A stretch of 64,000 nt of DNA from Periplaneta americana (taxonomy: Eukaryota; Arthropoda; Insecta; Blattodea; Blattidae), in the NCBI RefSeq assembly GCF_040183065.1, contig NC_091119.1, positions 108,638,263 to 108,702,262 of the forward strand, written 5' to 3'. Below are positions 53,140 to 63,429 of the stretch, one piece after another. Numbering within the stretch: the first letter of the stretch is position 1; each line of letters begins with the position of its first letter. The position numbers and the translations under genes were made by a program. The notes below the pieces were generated by a model. The model did not search any database, had not been told where the DNA came from, and worked only from the letters and a program-made list of their open reading frames with translations.

Positions 53140-54535
53140 ATGATATCTGTAACCATGTTTTTAATATGGAATAGGCCTATCCGTTTACATTAATTTACAT
53201 AAGTAATAAATATAGCAATAAATTAAATATATAATACAGAATTAAATTTGAACTCTACATTAAGAAACCATGTTTTGGCAACAGGTTCAAGCACTACTGT
53301 TAAAATTGCCTTTTTTTGTTAAAAAATTTAGACCAAATTGAAAGATTAGCTACTTTAAAAACCTAATTAGTAATATTAATAACATTTAATATTACGCCTA
53401 CTACAGATTTTTTTTTCTCCATTAAAACATCAATTTCTCATTATAGCCTACTAGTGGCTTGTGCAGCAAATGCTGCTGCAAACTAAGTTAATTAGACGTT
53501 CAAATAAAAATTTTTCAGATTTATTTTCAATGAAGAATATTTGTCTTTTTGATAGTTATTTGCCTTCCATAATAATGAAACATACTCTGAATGGATTTTT
53601 TTAGGCCAAATACTTTTTCTTGAACCTACCCAACTTCAGTTTTTGAGTTTCAACGCGAAAACGCAAGTATCAATGTCAGGACGATAGCAGTAGCTATTTC
53701 AGGTCATTGTGGATTGTAGGCGAAAGTTAAAAAAATGTCAGGTTTGCTAAGCTTTCGAACAATAGCATTTTCGTATAGCTGCTGCATGTAGAACTTGAAA
53801 TGTAGAGCGTAAAATCATTTTATTCTACTAAGAGATCTTGCTGAAATAATCTGGAGACTACAAAATTTTCTAGGCCTCTTATTTTATCAGTAAGTAATAC
53901 CTTTTGATCTTTCCTTAGGAACTGTAATTTTTCCGCTCTCTCGAGCCAATACTGAAGAGAATAATACATATCAATATCTACACTACACCGCCATTAAGTA
54001 TATGAAAAAAACCCAACCCCACTGGGTTAATAAGTATAAAAATATTTGATTTTTAATAACAATATTATTATCTTAAGTTTTGTAGTTATATATAGCAGCC
54101 ACTCAGTAAATTATAGAAATGAAGATCTAAATTAAGATATTCTCTACATTTACTTACATAACCTCAAAACGTTTCACTTTCATGTGATCAATATAGCATC
54201 AATGTTATGTACAATTAATGAAAAATAGATGCATCATGATATTAACTATAATAATATTTCATTTCTAATGATAATGTCATCAAACCACCTCAAGTTTCGT
54301 AGATTTGAATATCCAATACACAGCTGTACTGAGAAAATTATTATACACTGCAGAATGAGTTTTTAATAACAAATTGAATTGAGCTCTAAATATGTCGGCA
54401 TTCCTGCAGGTCATGGCCATCGTGTAATAGCCTATTGTTTATTGTAGTGTGTGTTTTGTTCCGAAATTCAATCAAGTCGGCCGTGATTCGATAAAATTAG
54501 TTCTCAAAACTGACAAAAGATGGATTTTGGAAAAT
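53140..54535. other. no gene recognised; old repeat fragments
   Basis: A block near 53455-53510 (GGCTTGTGCAGCAAATGCTG) reads like repeat DNA known from insects. No coding signal. Confidence 0.35.
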
Positions 54536-54559
54536 TATGTAGGAAAATTGACATTTCAC

Positions 54560-54690
54560 TGAAAACTACTACTTTTCCGAAAAACTTTGGGTTCCAAGCT
54601 TCAAAATGAGGGGCCATTTATTAAAATCCGTTCAGCCGTTTTGCCGTAATTTCCATTACCAGTTCAAATTATATATATAGATATCAGATC
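54560..54690 (+). repeat. transposon 3' end fragment
   Basis: AAAATCCGTTCAGCCGTTTT, then TATATATATAGAT, a terminal pattern shared by several arthropod repeats (RTE or Helitron-like). Family not assigned. Confidence 0.4.
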
Positions 54691-55699
54691 ATACCAGTAA
54701 TCGTTTGCTAAAAAAAGTACGATGGAATGTAGAATTGTATTTGATATTGCTGAAATGTACATTTTATTTTTATTCTCTACAGTCTAAGTTGATTATGAAC
54801 ATACAGTACTTGGTATTTCTAATGAGTATATATCTTTTTTACATCAATAATTTCAATATCAACAAAGCATGTTATGGTAATAAAAGTACCATTTTCAAAA
54901 TTGTTATTATTAATTATCGAATCTTATTTTATAAATACATTGAAAACATGAGCCAATAATCTTACTTCATAGTACAGTGAAAGTATACAGTATTAATTAA
55001 ATCAAATACTAATAATTGATTAAACGGCGATCTTACACGTGTTAATTATGTAAGCATGTGTGGCTTACAGCTGTTTCGGTGTTACTTGACACCATCCTCA
55101 GAGCCTACTCAATCTCGGCGCTATCTCAACTTCGCTGCCTGTTGTGTGGGTGCGTTCGTGTGATGAAGAGTTATGTCAAATAGTGTGTGTGTTCTGAAAT
55201 TGATCTGTGTGTTGAGAATTTGATTAGGGTGTGTTTTAGTGTGTCTGTATATTTCATATTGTTCTAGTGTGTTGAGTTTTTGGTTTTTGGGTTGTATGTG
55301 TAGGATTTCCATGTCTGTATTTATGTTATTGTATGTGTGGTTAGCATTAGTTATTTGTTCGGCATATGTAGATGTATTGTGTCCTCTGATTATTGCTTTA
55401 ATATGTTCTTTGTATCGAGTTTGTATATGCCTGTGTGGTTGTATTTATTTGTTTGTGTTGTTTGTGTGTTGAGATGTCTTTGTAGTGTGTTTTCTGTTCT
55501 GTATTCTTTGTTGTATTTCTGTTTTCTGAATGAGGATGCGATCTTGTGTGTGTTTTTGTTTTCGTATGTTAGTGTGATGTATTTCTTGTGTTATGTTTTG
55601 TGTGTGTTAAGTTTTTGTTTTGTCTTCCTTATGATGTTGTCTATTATGTTTGGGTTGTAACACAACAAATATGCAGACAACATAATATACTGGCACAGA

Positions 55700-56470
55700 T
55701 ACATAGACGACATACTCATACTATACAAAGGAAACAAACGACAAATACACAAACTACACCAATACATAAACAAAATACACTCAAAACTCCAATACACACT
55801 GGAACTTGAAAATAATAACTCCATAAATTTCCTAGACATCACCATAACAAAAGTTGACAACAAACACACCTTCAAAATATACAGAAAACCAACCACCACC
55901 AGCACACACATACACAACACATCTAATCACCCCACACAACACAAACATGCTGCATTCAGGACAATGGTACACAGATTACTCAACATACCCATGAGCCAAC
56001 AACACTACAATGAAGAAGTGAACAAAATCAAATACATAGCACAAGAAAATGGTTACAACCCAAACATAATAGACAACATCATAAGGAAGACAAAACAAAA
56101 ACTCAACAAACACAAAAACACACAAGAACACAAGAAATAAATCACACTAACATACGAAAACAAAAACACACACAAGATCACATCCTCATTCAGAAAACAG
56201 AAATACAACATAGCATACAGAACATAAAACACACTACAAAGACATCTCAACACACAAACAACACAAACAAATAAATACAACCACACAGGCGTATACAAAC
56301 TCACATGCAATAGTTGCGACAGTTTCTACATTGGACAGACAGGCAGATCATTCCAAACTCGATACAAAGAACACATTAAAGCAATAGCCAGAGGAAACAA
56401 TACATCCACATATGCCGAACAAATAACTAATGCTAACCACACATACAATAACATAAATTCAGTTTTGTGT
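55700..56470 (+). pseudogene. Penelope-like reverse transcriptase and GIY-YIG endonuclease remnant
   Basis: Starts inside RT just before YIDD; continues through LDITI and RKPTTTSTHIH into a basic linker with TAA at about 56138 and 56226, then GVYKL and FYIGQTGRSFQTRYKEH, the GIY-YIG motif pair with the downstream Arg. Penelope elements use this nuclease to cut target DNA. The frame ends at the 56459 insertion. Confidence 0.8.
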
Positions 56471-56580
56471 GTAAAATTGTAGTGTAATTTGTAAATTTGT
56501 AGTGTTTTTGTAACGCAGTCTTTACTCCTGGTTGAGTGTTAGAGAAGGCCGTATGACCTTAACTCTGCCAGGTTAAATAA

Positions 56581-56610
<30 letters not shown>
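56459..56610 (+). mobile_element. 152-bp LINE 3' end inserted in the Penelope-like element
   Basis: Flanked by AATAACATAAAT at 56447-56458 and 56611-56622. Ends GCCAGGTTAAATAAATTATTATT, with an AATAAA word and a TTA tail. Confidence 0.85.
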
Positions 56611-56613
<3 letters not shown>

Positions 56614-56838
56614 AACATAAATACAGACTGGAAATCCTACACATACAACCCAAAAACAAAAAACTCAACACACTAGAACAATATGAAATATACAGACACA
56701 CTAAAACACTCCCTAATCAAATTCTCAACACACAGATCAATTTCAGAACACACACACTATTTGACATAACTCTTCATCACACGAACACACCCACACAACA
56801 GGCAGCGAAGTTGAGATAGCACCGAGATCGAGTAGGCT

Positions 56839-56867
56839 CTGAGGATGGTGTCAAGTAACACCGAAAC
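56839..56867 (+). ncRNA. hammerhead-like motif in the Penelope terminus
   Basis: CTGAGGA (fits CUGANGA) at 56839-56845, a 5-bp stem GGTGT/ACACC (56847-56851 with 56858-56862), then GAAAC at 56863-56867. The same motif is in the antisense copy near 55073-55102. Hammerhead ribozymes are known in Penelope-like termini; here one extra base separates the first box from the stem, so activity is uncertain. Confidence 0.45.
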
Positions 56868-56906
56868 AGCTGTAAGCCACACATGCTTACATAATTAACA
56901 CGAGTA

Positions 56907-57052
56907 GTTAGTTAGTGGGGTTTAAAAAGGGCGCGTCAGCATCTATGGCTATTTGCGCCCTTATCTAAAATTCTTTACAGAACAGAGACTATACAATAAT
57001 CAGAATGCTTAAAGAACTAAAAAACGTTGTCACGATTAAAACGAGGTACACA
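56907..57052. mobile_element. 146-bp insertion in the Penelope-like terminus
   Basis: Flanked by AATTAACACGAGTA (56893-56906) and AATTAATACGAGTA (57053-57066), 13 of 14 identical. The insert begins GTTAGTTAGTGGGG and contains AAAGGGCGCGTCAGCATC. Uninserted sequence is seen in the antisense copy near 55030-55045. Confidence 0.7.
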
Positions 57053-57083
57053 AATTAATACGAGTAAGATTGCCATTTAAGCA

Positions 57084-59530
57084 AAAGTGTTGAAAGTAGT
57101 GTACGAAAGATTCAACATGGATAAATCAAATACTTTTATACTATTAAGTATGCTAGCCAAAAAAGTTTGAGATTCCCTACTCTACCACATATAAAACCAA
57201 AAGAAACTTAGCCACTTGGATTATATTTGATCACCAAAGGGATAATAAGGTAAATCATCTCAGTTTTTAACAATACATAGGTCGAGTCAAAACTAGCATT
57301 CCTGTCATCTGTCAGCACTATAGTCTGACAAGTAGGCTAAATCACCAGCTCTCGTGGATAACATTACCATTTCACTGCTCTACAGTCTGGAGAGTGAACT
57401 TTCGCATAACTGGTTTATTACTTATCTAAGGAAAGGGACAGAACTTTGACTAAATTTCAGAGCAGTTGCTCAGAATATCCATTACATACTTTACATGTTG
57501 GGAAAACCCAATGCACTACTTGTCACACAGCAATCTTGCAGCTTGGTAAGATGCCAGTAACTTAGATGTGCTTTAAGTCTGGCCCAAAAAACAATGTGAG
57601 GGTTCTCCTTATCAGTTACTGCACTCTGATGGTGACACAATTCTGCCAACACTTTACACTCGTCAATTTTAGTTAGTCAGCTCTCTGAACTGTAACTGAG
57701 AAATACGTGTTTTCACTGTTAGATACACAAGTGCTGCAATGGATTTTCCTAGTTGGAAAATACTAAAAGGAGGAGATACGAGTTGTGTTTATGCAATTTT
57801 TTGCAGCACTTTCTGGAGATTACACGACTACTGATGAAACACTATGTTCTTAAATTATTTAATAAGTATCATTAAAGATGAAATAACACAGCTAATATGC
57901 AATGTTAATGAGGATGAACTCTGCCAGAGTGTGTCCCAGAACTTCATATATTGCTGTAATGTGTGCAGAATGTAGTGGACATTTTGAGCAACTGTTCTGA
58001 ATTTCAGGTAAGATTATATTCTCCTAAATAAATAATTCATTAGTTATACCAGCAAAAATTTTATCTGCAAGAACTGGTGGCCTGCTTGCCAAACTGTAGT
58101 GCTCAGAGATGGCAGGAGTGTCAGTCCCGTATGTATGACTCATTCTGTAGAATGTGGCAATTTCGCCTAGAATATTTCATTATAGACCTATATTGCCATT
58201 CTCATTCCAGGGCTGTTTCTTGTCTTTTTCATTTGATTATCATTTCACCAACAATTCACACCACATAGTAGCTACAGAAATTTATCCTAACTATATTATT
58301 CTCTCCCAGAACCTACCAGTGGCAGAGTTCCAATTTTTTTTTAACCATTAGATGACTGATTCATAAATTATTACATTTTATTATTAAAGTGAACTTTCCC
58401 TAGTACAACCACCATACTCCTGTAGACAGCTAAACGAGTATACAAAGATCAATATATACTAGTTGACAAAATATTCCAAATAAATATAAACAACATGTTA
58501 ATGTAAGATACTGAAGCATTTCTCAAAATAACAGACAAACAAATTCTGCGCATCTATCCAAAATGAAGCCAGAGCCTCCTTCAATGAGACGACAAAATGT
58601 ACGTTCACTAATACTTACTAAGTAAAAAATTTCTCATTACAGCCCACGCAAGTCATATCGGATACATAATTCAATCAAGTACTTGTTTCCCAGGTCTGGT
58701 AAAGAGGCGGATGGGAATACCACGATCCCTTCAGTTACAACTGAACATACAATTAGAAAGCCAATGTTTCTGACACAATGCAGAGGTTATAGTAACTTTA
58801 TGCCATGTCTTTCATCGATAAAATAATGTTGTGCATTGAGAGAAAGATGTAGGTGCGAACATGCAATATAGGAAACTACTATCATTTCCCCCTTTTATTT
58901 TTTAAGTTTCATTAGAATCTTTCAATGTTACCACTGCTGTTACCACTTCTACTGCCACTACTACTATTCATGTTACTCTCATCATCAATACTACCACCAC
59001 TACCACTACTACTACTACTCCTCCTCTTACATTTTTTGGCAGCAAAAATAAATTTATGATTTCGACTGAAAATAAGTTTTCTATATTTATTTATAACACG
59101 ACACTTTCCTACACCATGAACAAAGTGTCATATAAGCATGAACAAAGTGTAATATAAATGAATGAAAGAGGCAAACAGAGCTATTACACGAAAATGTCAA
59201 ACATAACACTGCCAAATTGCTTGCTTAGGTTATACCTTCAGTTGCTCAACTGTGATGGAGGCTGAGATATATCCCTTTAAACAAGAGGAGAATTTGAAGG
59301 TGAGGCACCGATAAGTACATGCACATTCTTCAAGCACAATCTTGATAAACATCAATTACAGAAACTTGTCCACCCTAAGAAAAAAAGAACTATGTGGCGA
59401 TTGGCAGAATTCGGACATACTCATATAAAGCTGCTTTCATACCAGGATGTTTTATGTTTTCCTTCGATCTTTTGCAGTGGGTGTCATGCATAAAAAGTAT
59501 GCATAACATACACAAGAAACATTCAACCTA
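57084..59530. other. no gene recognised
   Basis: Contains an ACC/ACT trinucleotide-rich stretch at 58940-59030. A minus-strand stretch at 59246-59361 is discussed as a possible exon. Confidence 0.4.
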
Positions 59531-59535
59531 CCATG

Positions 59536-59610
59536 TCACTGTGGCAGAGTGGTTTAAAGTGCTAGTACACTAATAATTGTAAGATCACAGAATCGAATAC
59601 TGTTTCCATC
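59536..59610 (+). repeat. tRNA-like SINE head (degenerate)
   Basis: TGGCAGAGTGGTTTAAAGTGC resembles an A box and CAGAATCGAATACTG a B box. Confidence 0.5.
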
Positions 59611-60576
59611 CTACATTTACTTTTTGTTGAACAAAAAATCTTTAGCATGCAGGTTATTGTCTGTTTTTCGCATTTAAATATTTTGTGAGATGTGACAATG
59701 ATGTGCACACACAAAAACTAAAAGTAGATTTTTTTTTCTTTCTTTCATCTAGGATCAATGAAAATAAATAATGAAGAAACAAATCACAAAATGAATAATC
59801 TCATATGGAAAAAAAAAAAAAAAAAAAAATTCTTATAATATCGGGTATGTGACCCCTCAGCCCGAATCATTTGCCTCAACCTTCGAGGCATGGATGAAAT
59901 CAAATTTCTACAGTACCGATGTCATGTTAATATCATATCCAGCTTCTTGAATCTGAACCCACGAGGCATCCTTTGTTCTTCACTGAATTACAGGCAGATT
60001 CGACTATACTTCTTTTTTCACCTCTGCCCAAACATTTTCAATGGGATTCAAATCAGGTGAATAGGGAGGCCAGTCCACAGTGGTATCTTGCCTCTCTGTA
60101 AATCAATACGAAACTGCACTGGATGTATGGATAAGATGGTTATACTGTACGAAATCATTGACTCCGTCGGGTAACATATTCTCACAGAGGGAATCATGAC
60201 CAGAGAGAGCATTTGGTGTACATAAACCGTTGAGTTAACTGCTACATGCACTATATCTTAATGTATTAGGAAGCAAGGAAGGGAGGGGTGAATGTCATCA
60301 TGTCGCTACAATAACGACGACTGGAGTACAGTTCCTGCAGCAAATTATCTTTACTATTCAGTAATTTCACTTTATAATATTAAATAACCTATTGTTTATA
60401 TTTAACATTTAATTACAACATACATAGTTCTGTGTTACATGATATTAATGTAGCTACGTAAGAACAATATATTATATATAAATATAACAACATAGAAAAC
60501 ATAGTATTTTACTTTGTACTTCTTTGCTCTTCTTCATTCCTGCATTTGTTACAGTGCACGACAATATACTTCATTA

Positions 60577-60802
60577 AGCTTTTCTGCTTTTAAGTCGTCA
60601 GACCACAATAATCACATCGATTTTTCAAACAGAGCTTTTCTGCTTTCATTTCGTCAGACCACAATAATCGCATCGATTTTTCAAACAGAGCTTTTCTGCT
60701 TTCATTTTGTCAGACCACAATAATCGCATCGATTTTTCAAACAGAGCTTTTCTGCTTTCATTTCATCAGATCACAATAATCATATTGATTTTTCAAACAG
60801 AG
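60577..60802 (+). repeat. 56-bp minisatellite, four copies
   Basis: AGCTTTTCTGCTTTCATTTC plus GTCAGACCACAATAATCGC repeated four times (starts 60577, 60633, 60689, 60745), 90-98 percent identical. Inside the hAT element. Confidence 0.95.
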
Positions 60803-60849
60803 CTGCAATGGTAACATGATTTACTTCCTCTGGCTCTAGAAACACTTAA

Positions 60850-61407
60850 GTTTGAAGTGCCCCAGCAATAACATTAGCAACGGATTTGTTTGCAATATAT
60901 TTGTCGCTTCGTCTATAGATACTCAAAATTTTTCATCTTTTAAGGTTTCTCTAATTTCACGTAAGACATCTTCATACCATTTTGCTAAATAACCCGTGAG
61001 TAGATTGTCGGGATAGTGTTCTACCTGTATATTTTTGCAAAAATGATCTGACACGGGTGTTTCAGTTTTTTAAATGGAATATTTGCCCTAACGAACATGT
61101 GGCCCAAGTCTTGGTAAAAATCACATTCCATATTTGAACTCGTGGGAATAGCTTCGAATTTCTTCAAATTCAACAACTTAAAACATTCCTTGTGTCTTTT
61201 AGAGTTGTAGTGTTTTTGTACATGGTATCTCTTGTTCCCCAGTAGATCGACTTTACATACCATGCATGTAAGTTTTTCATCATCCGTGGAAAAGTGCTGC
61301 GATCCGAATCGCTGCAATTGTACATGCCGAGGCTTCTTTTCTTCCGCATTTCGTAAACTATGTTGTAATGTAAAGGCAAATAAATGCTTTGCACTTACGG
61401 TAAACAC
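60850..61407 (-). pseudogene. CGGBP1/BED-type hAT transposase N-terminal region
   Basis: 128-codon frame 61407-61021: LTCMVCKVDLLGNKRYHVQ has Cys48 and Cys51, with His66 and His72 completing a zinc finger; then DLGHMFVRANIPFKKLKHP, the segment seen in CGGBP1-type proteins and hAT transposases. After a frameshift at about 61020: VEHYPDNLLTGYLAKWYEDV and LKDEKF, a stop, then VSIDEATNI, the start of the catalytic region (first D). The rest of the DDE domain is gone. Confidence 0.75.
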
Positions 61408-62483
61408 AAGTAGAACTAATTAGAAGGACTGCGATAGGAAAAAAGTAAATACAGGAAATAATGTAGAAGGACCAATAAATAAGATTATGAAGAAGACAGG
61501 AAATTCAAATATGCCAGGTAATGCACAGGTATTGAAAACTATCTAAGACGGCACATATAACATCAGAGAGCTCTGTGCATACAATGACTGTACCTTGTAG
61601 GTAAGACTCCTTCCCCCACCTTGTGACGTAGTCAAAGCTCTCGGTATAGTAAACTTGTGTCCACTGATAACGTACCCCATCTGCTCTCTTTGATCATGAC
61701 ATATTCAAGGATGACCCTGTATTGTTCTCTGTTCAGTGTTACATCGAGCATCCACAAAACACCTAGACCATCACGAGACACCCAGTCTCAACAAGACACA
61801 TATACACGGTTTCGGCGAAATTGTTTAACCACATATCTTTCACCATATAGGCCTAGGGCTCCTCGTGGATTATAGACAATCACTTCCTCTCCATGTGTAG
61901 AAGAAACTGTCACTTCATCTGAGAATATGACTCTATTCCAGTTGCGATTGACATTTTTCTCTACAAATGCAAAACAAAATAGCTTATAATCGTCTTTAGG
62001 TGTTCTTGCTTTGCTGCTATGCAAGCAAAGAGTCCTGCATCTTTTAAACACCACAGAGCTGTTCAAGATGATCCAGGGAATGAATTCTAATGGCAGAAGC
62101 AGACTGGTGAGGATCCCTGACAGCTTCTGCTACCAAAGCCTCATTCTGCTCAGGAGTGAACACACGTCTTCCTCCAGAACCTGGATGACGGTGTTCAATC
62201 CTACACTGGGTAACTGCACCCACTTCTGGGCTTTAGATATAGGGACGTCGATCCTCCTTGCATTCTGGGAAATTGAGTAAACTGCAGTATTAACAAGAGT
62301 AAGAAGTGATTTCCTTGTGCTTACGTCCTTGTGTGTGCGATCAGCCATGGTAGAACTCTGTATGACGACAGAAAACAAAAGAAAGGCATGTACTGCTCCT
62401 TATATGCATGTGTATGTGTACATCTACATGACTGCCAACAATATTGCAATCAACTAAAACTGATCGAAAAGCAATATATAATA

Positions 62484-63400
62484 CCAGGGGGTTATAATTA
62501 AACTTTCCCTACTTAACCGTCTCTATGTGAAAAAGAGTGATCGCATGAACACGAAACTTAATGTAAACATTGCGAAGGAGATGTGGAAGAGAAATAATGA
62601 ATAAACAATTTGTTTCAAACACTTTTAATTCGTTGTTATATCATACACTATGCCTAGTTTTGTGGACATGGCGCCCTTCGGACTATAAAGTGTGCTCGAG
62701 ATAGAGCCCATCGTCACCAAATGTGTTGCGGAGAAGTCGTTGAACTGGACGAACAATGTGTAGTGAAGCCTCATCTTGCAGGAAAATAGTTATGTCCAAT
62801 GCATTTATCTCCTGCAGGGTAGGTATCACATGCTGACAAAGCACATCGCAGTAACATTGGCCAATCACACTGCACGTTTTTGGACCTTGAGCGCCAGTCT
62901 CTTGAAAGAACATTGGACCAAAGATGAAACTGGCCGTGAAGCCACACTACACAGTGACACGTTCACTATGCAGAGGAACTTCATGCACAGTGATTGGAGG
63001 CAACTATTCCCACACTCGACAATTCTGTGTATTCACCTCACCCGTTAGATAAAAATGTGCTTCATCGCTCCACAGGATGTTTCAAGGCCAGGTCTCGTCA
63101 ATTTCAATCCTTGTGAGGAAGCGAAGAGAGAAGTCGACACGTTATTGTGCATCCTGTTGTGTCAGCTGCTGTGAGACGTGAATCCTGTACAGATACCATT
63201 TCAGAATGGTTTGAAGCACCTTCCGAATAGTAGACCATGGAATGTTCAGCTGCTGTAACACATCTCATGTACTGCTTGACGACCGGCAGTTGCGTGCAGC
63301 ATTGTCCGCCATAGCAACAGTGATATCTTCAACCATCTCTTGCCGGAGCTGGATGAAAGGACTACAGAGAGGCCTTCTTTCCACACCAGCTTGCGGAACA
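62484..63400 (-). pseudogene. mariner-type transposase, left copy
   Basis: TA site at 62482 followed by CCAGGGGGTTATAATTAAAC, a mariner-type end. Going up on the minus strand: ITIFLQDEASLHIVRPVQRL (second D), then CGFTASFIFGP-like and SDEAHFYLTGEVNTQNC (first D), then the HTH part near 63250-63400. Frames change several times; the third D region is missing. Confidence 0.75.
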
Positions 63401-63429
63401 TGATGAAGTTCGAAAAACTGGAGAGCTGG

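Larger units (their letters stand above)
55018..57083 (+). mobile_element. Penelope-like element with inverted partial copy
   Basis: Sense part 55661-57083, preceded by an antisense copy of its 3' half (55018-55660), the arrangement typical of Penelope-like elements. The sense frame has WHRYIDDILILYKG (catalytic YIDD at 55700-55711), NSINFLDITI, then a GIY-YIG nuclease segment GVYKLTCNSCDSFYIGQTGR starting at 56288. Two stops in the linker and two later insertions (56459-56610, 56907-57052) kill it; the N-terminal half of RT is absent. The antisense copy lacks about 60 bp of the GIY-YIG core, a deletion between two AAACTC words. Both ends carry a hammerhead-like motif. Confidence 0.88.
60201..61692 (-). 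mobile_element. hAT element, 1.5 kb, 8-bp target duplication
   Basis: Flanked by ATCATGAC at 60193-60200 and 61693-61700. Ends CAGAGAGAGCATTTGG and (reverse complement) CAAAGAGAGCAGATGG, 13 of 16 identical, as expected for hAT (CARNG start). It carries a minus-strand zinc-finger protein remnant and a 56-bp minisatellite, and lies inside a Tc1-like transposase gene. Confidence 0.85.
59855..62378 (-). pseudogene. Tc1-like transposase split by a hAT element
   Basis: N-terminal half 62346-61701: MADRTHKDVSTRKSLLTLVN (HTH region), NWNRVIFSDEVTVSS (first D), then DGLGVLWMLDVTLNREQYRV. C-terminal half 60200-59860: MIPSVRICYP, QYNHLIHTSSAV (the second D position is Tyr), DWPPYSPDLNPIENVW (E present) and EVKKEV. 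The two halves meet exactly at an 8-bp repeat ATCATGAC; the reading EYVMIPSVR then matches family expectation. Additional frameshifts and stops are present on both sides. Confidence 0.82.

Noticed and set aside
55118-55660. Plus-strand Cys/Val/Phe-rich frames at the Penelope left arm
   Set aside because: Antisense shadows of the GT-rich reverse complement of the Penelope-like ORF.
59246-59361. This stretch as the missing first UBE2Q exon
   Set aside because: UBE2Q proteins read DIHANIT-like before ETYPS; this one reads ITVEQLK and has no further similarity.
60577-60802. CRISPR array
   Set aside because: 56-bp tandem units without spacers, inside a hAT element.
61657-62280. Plus-strand frames opposite the Tc1-like relic
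   Set aside because: Shadows of the minus-strand transposase, which has the recognisable motifs.
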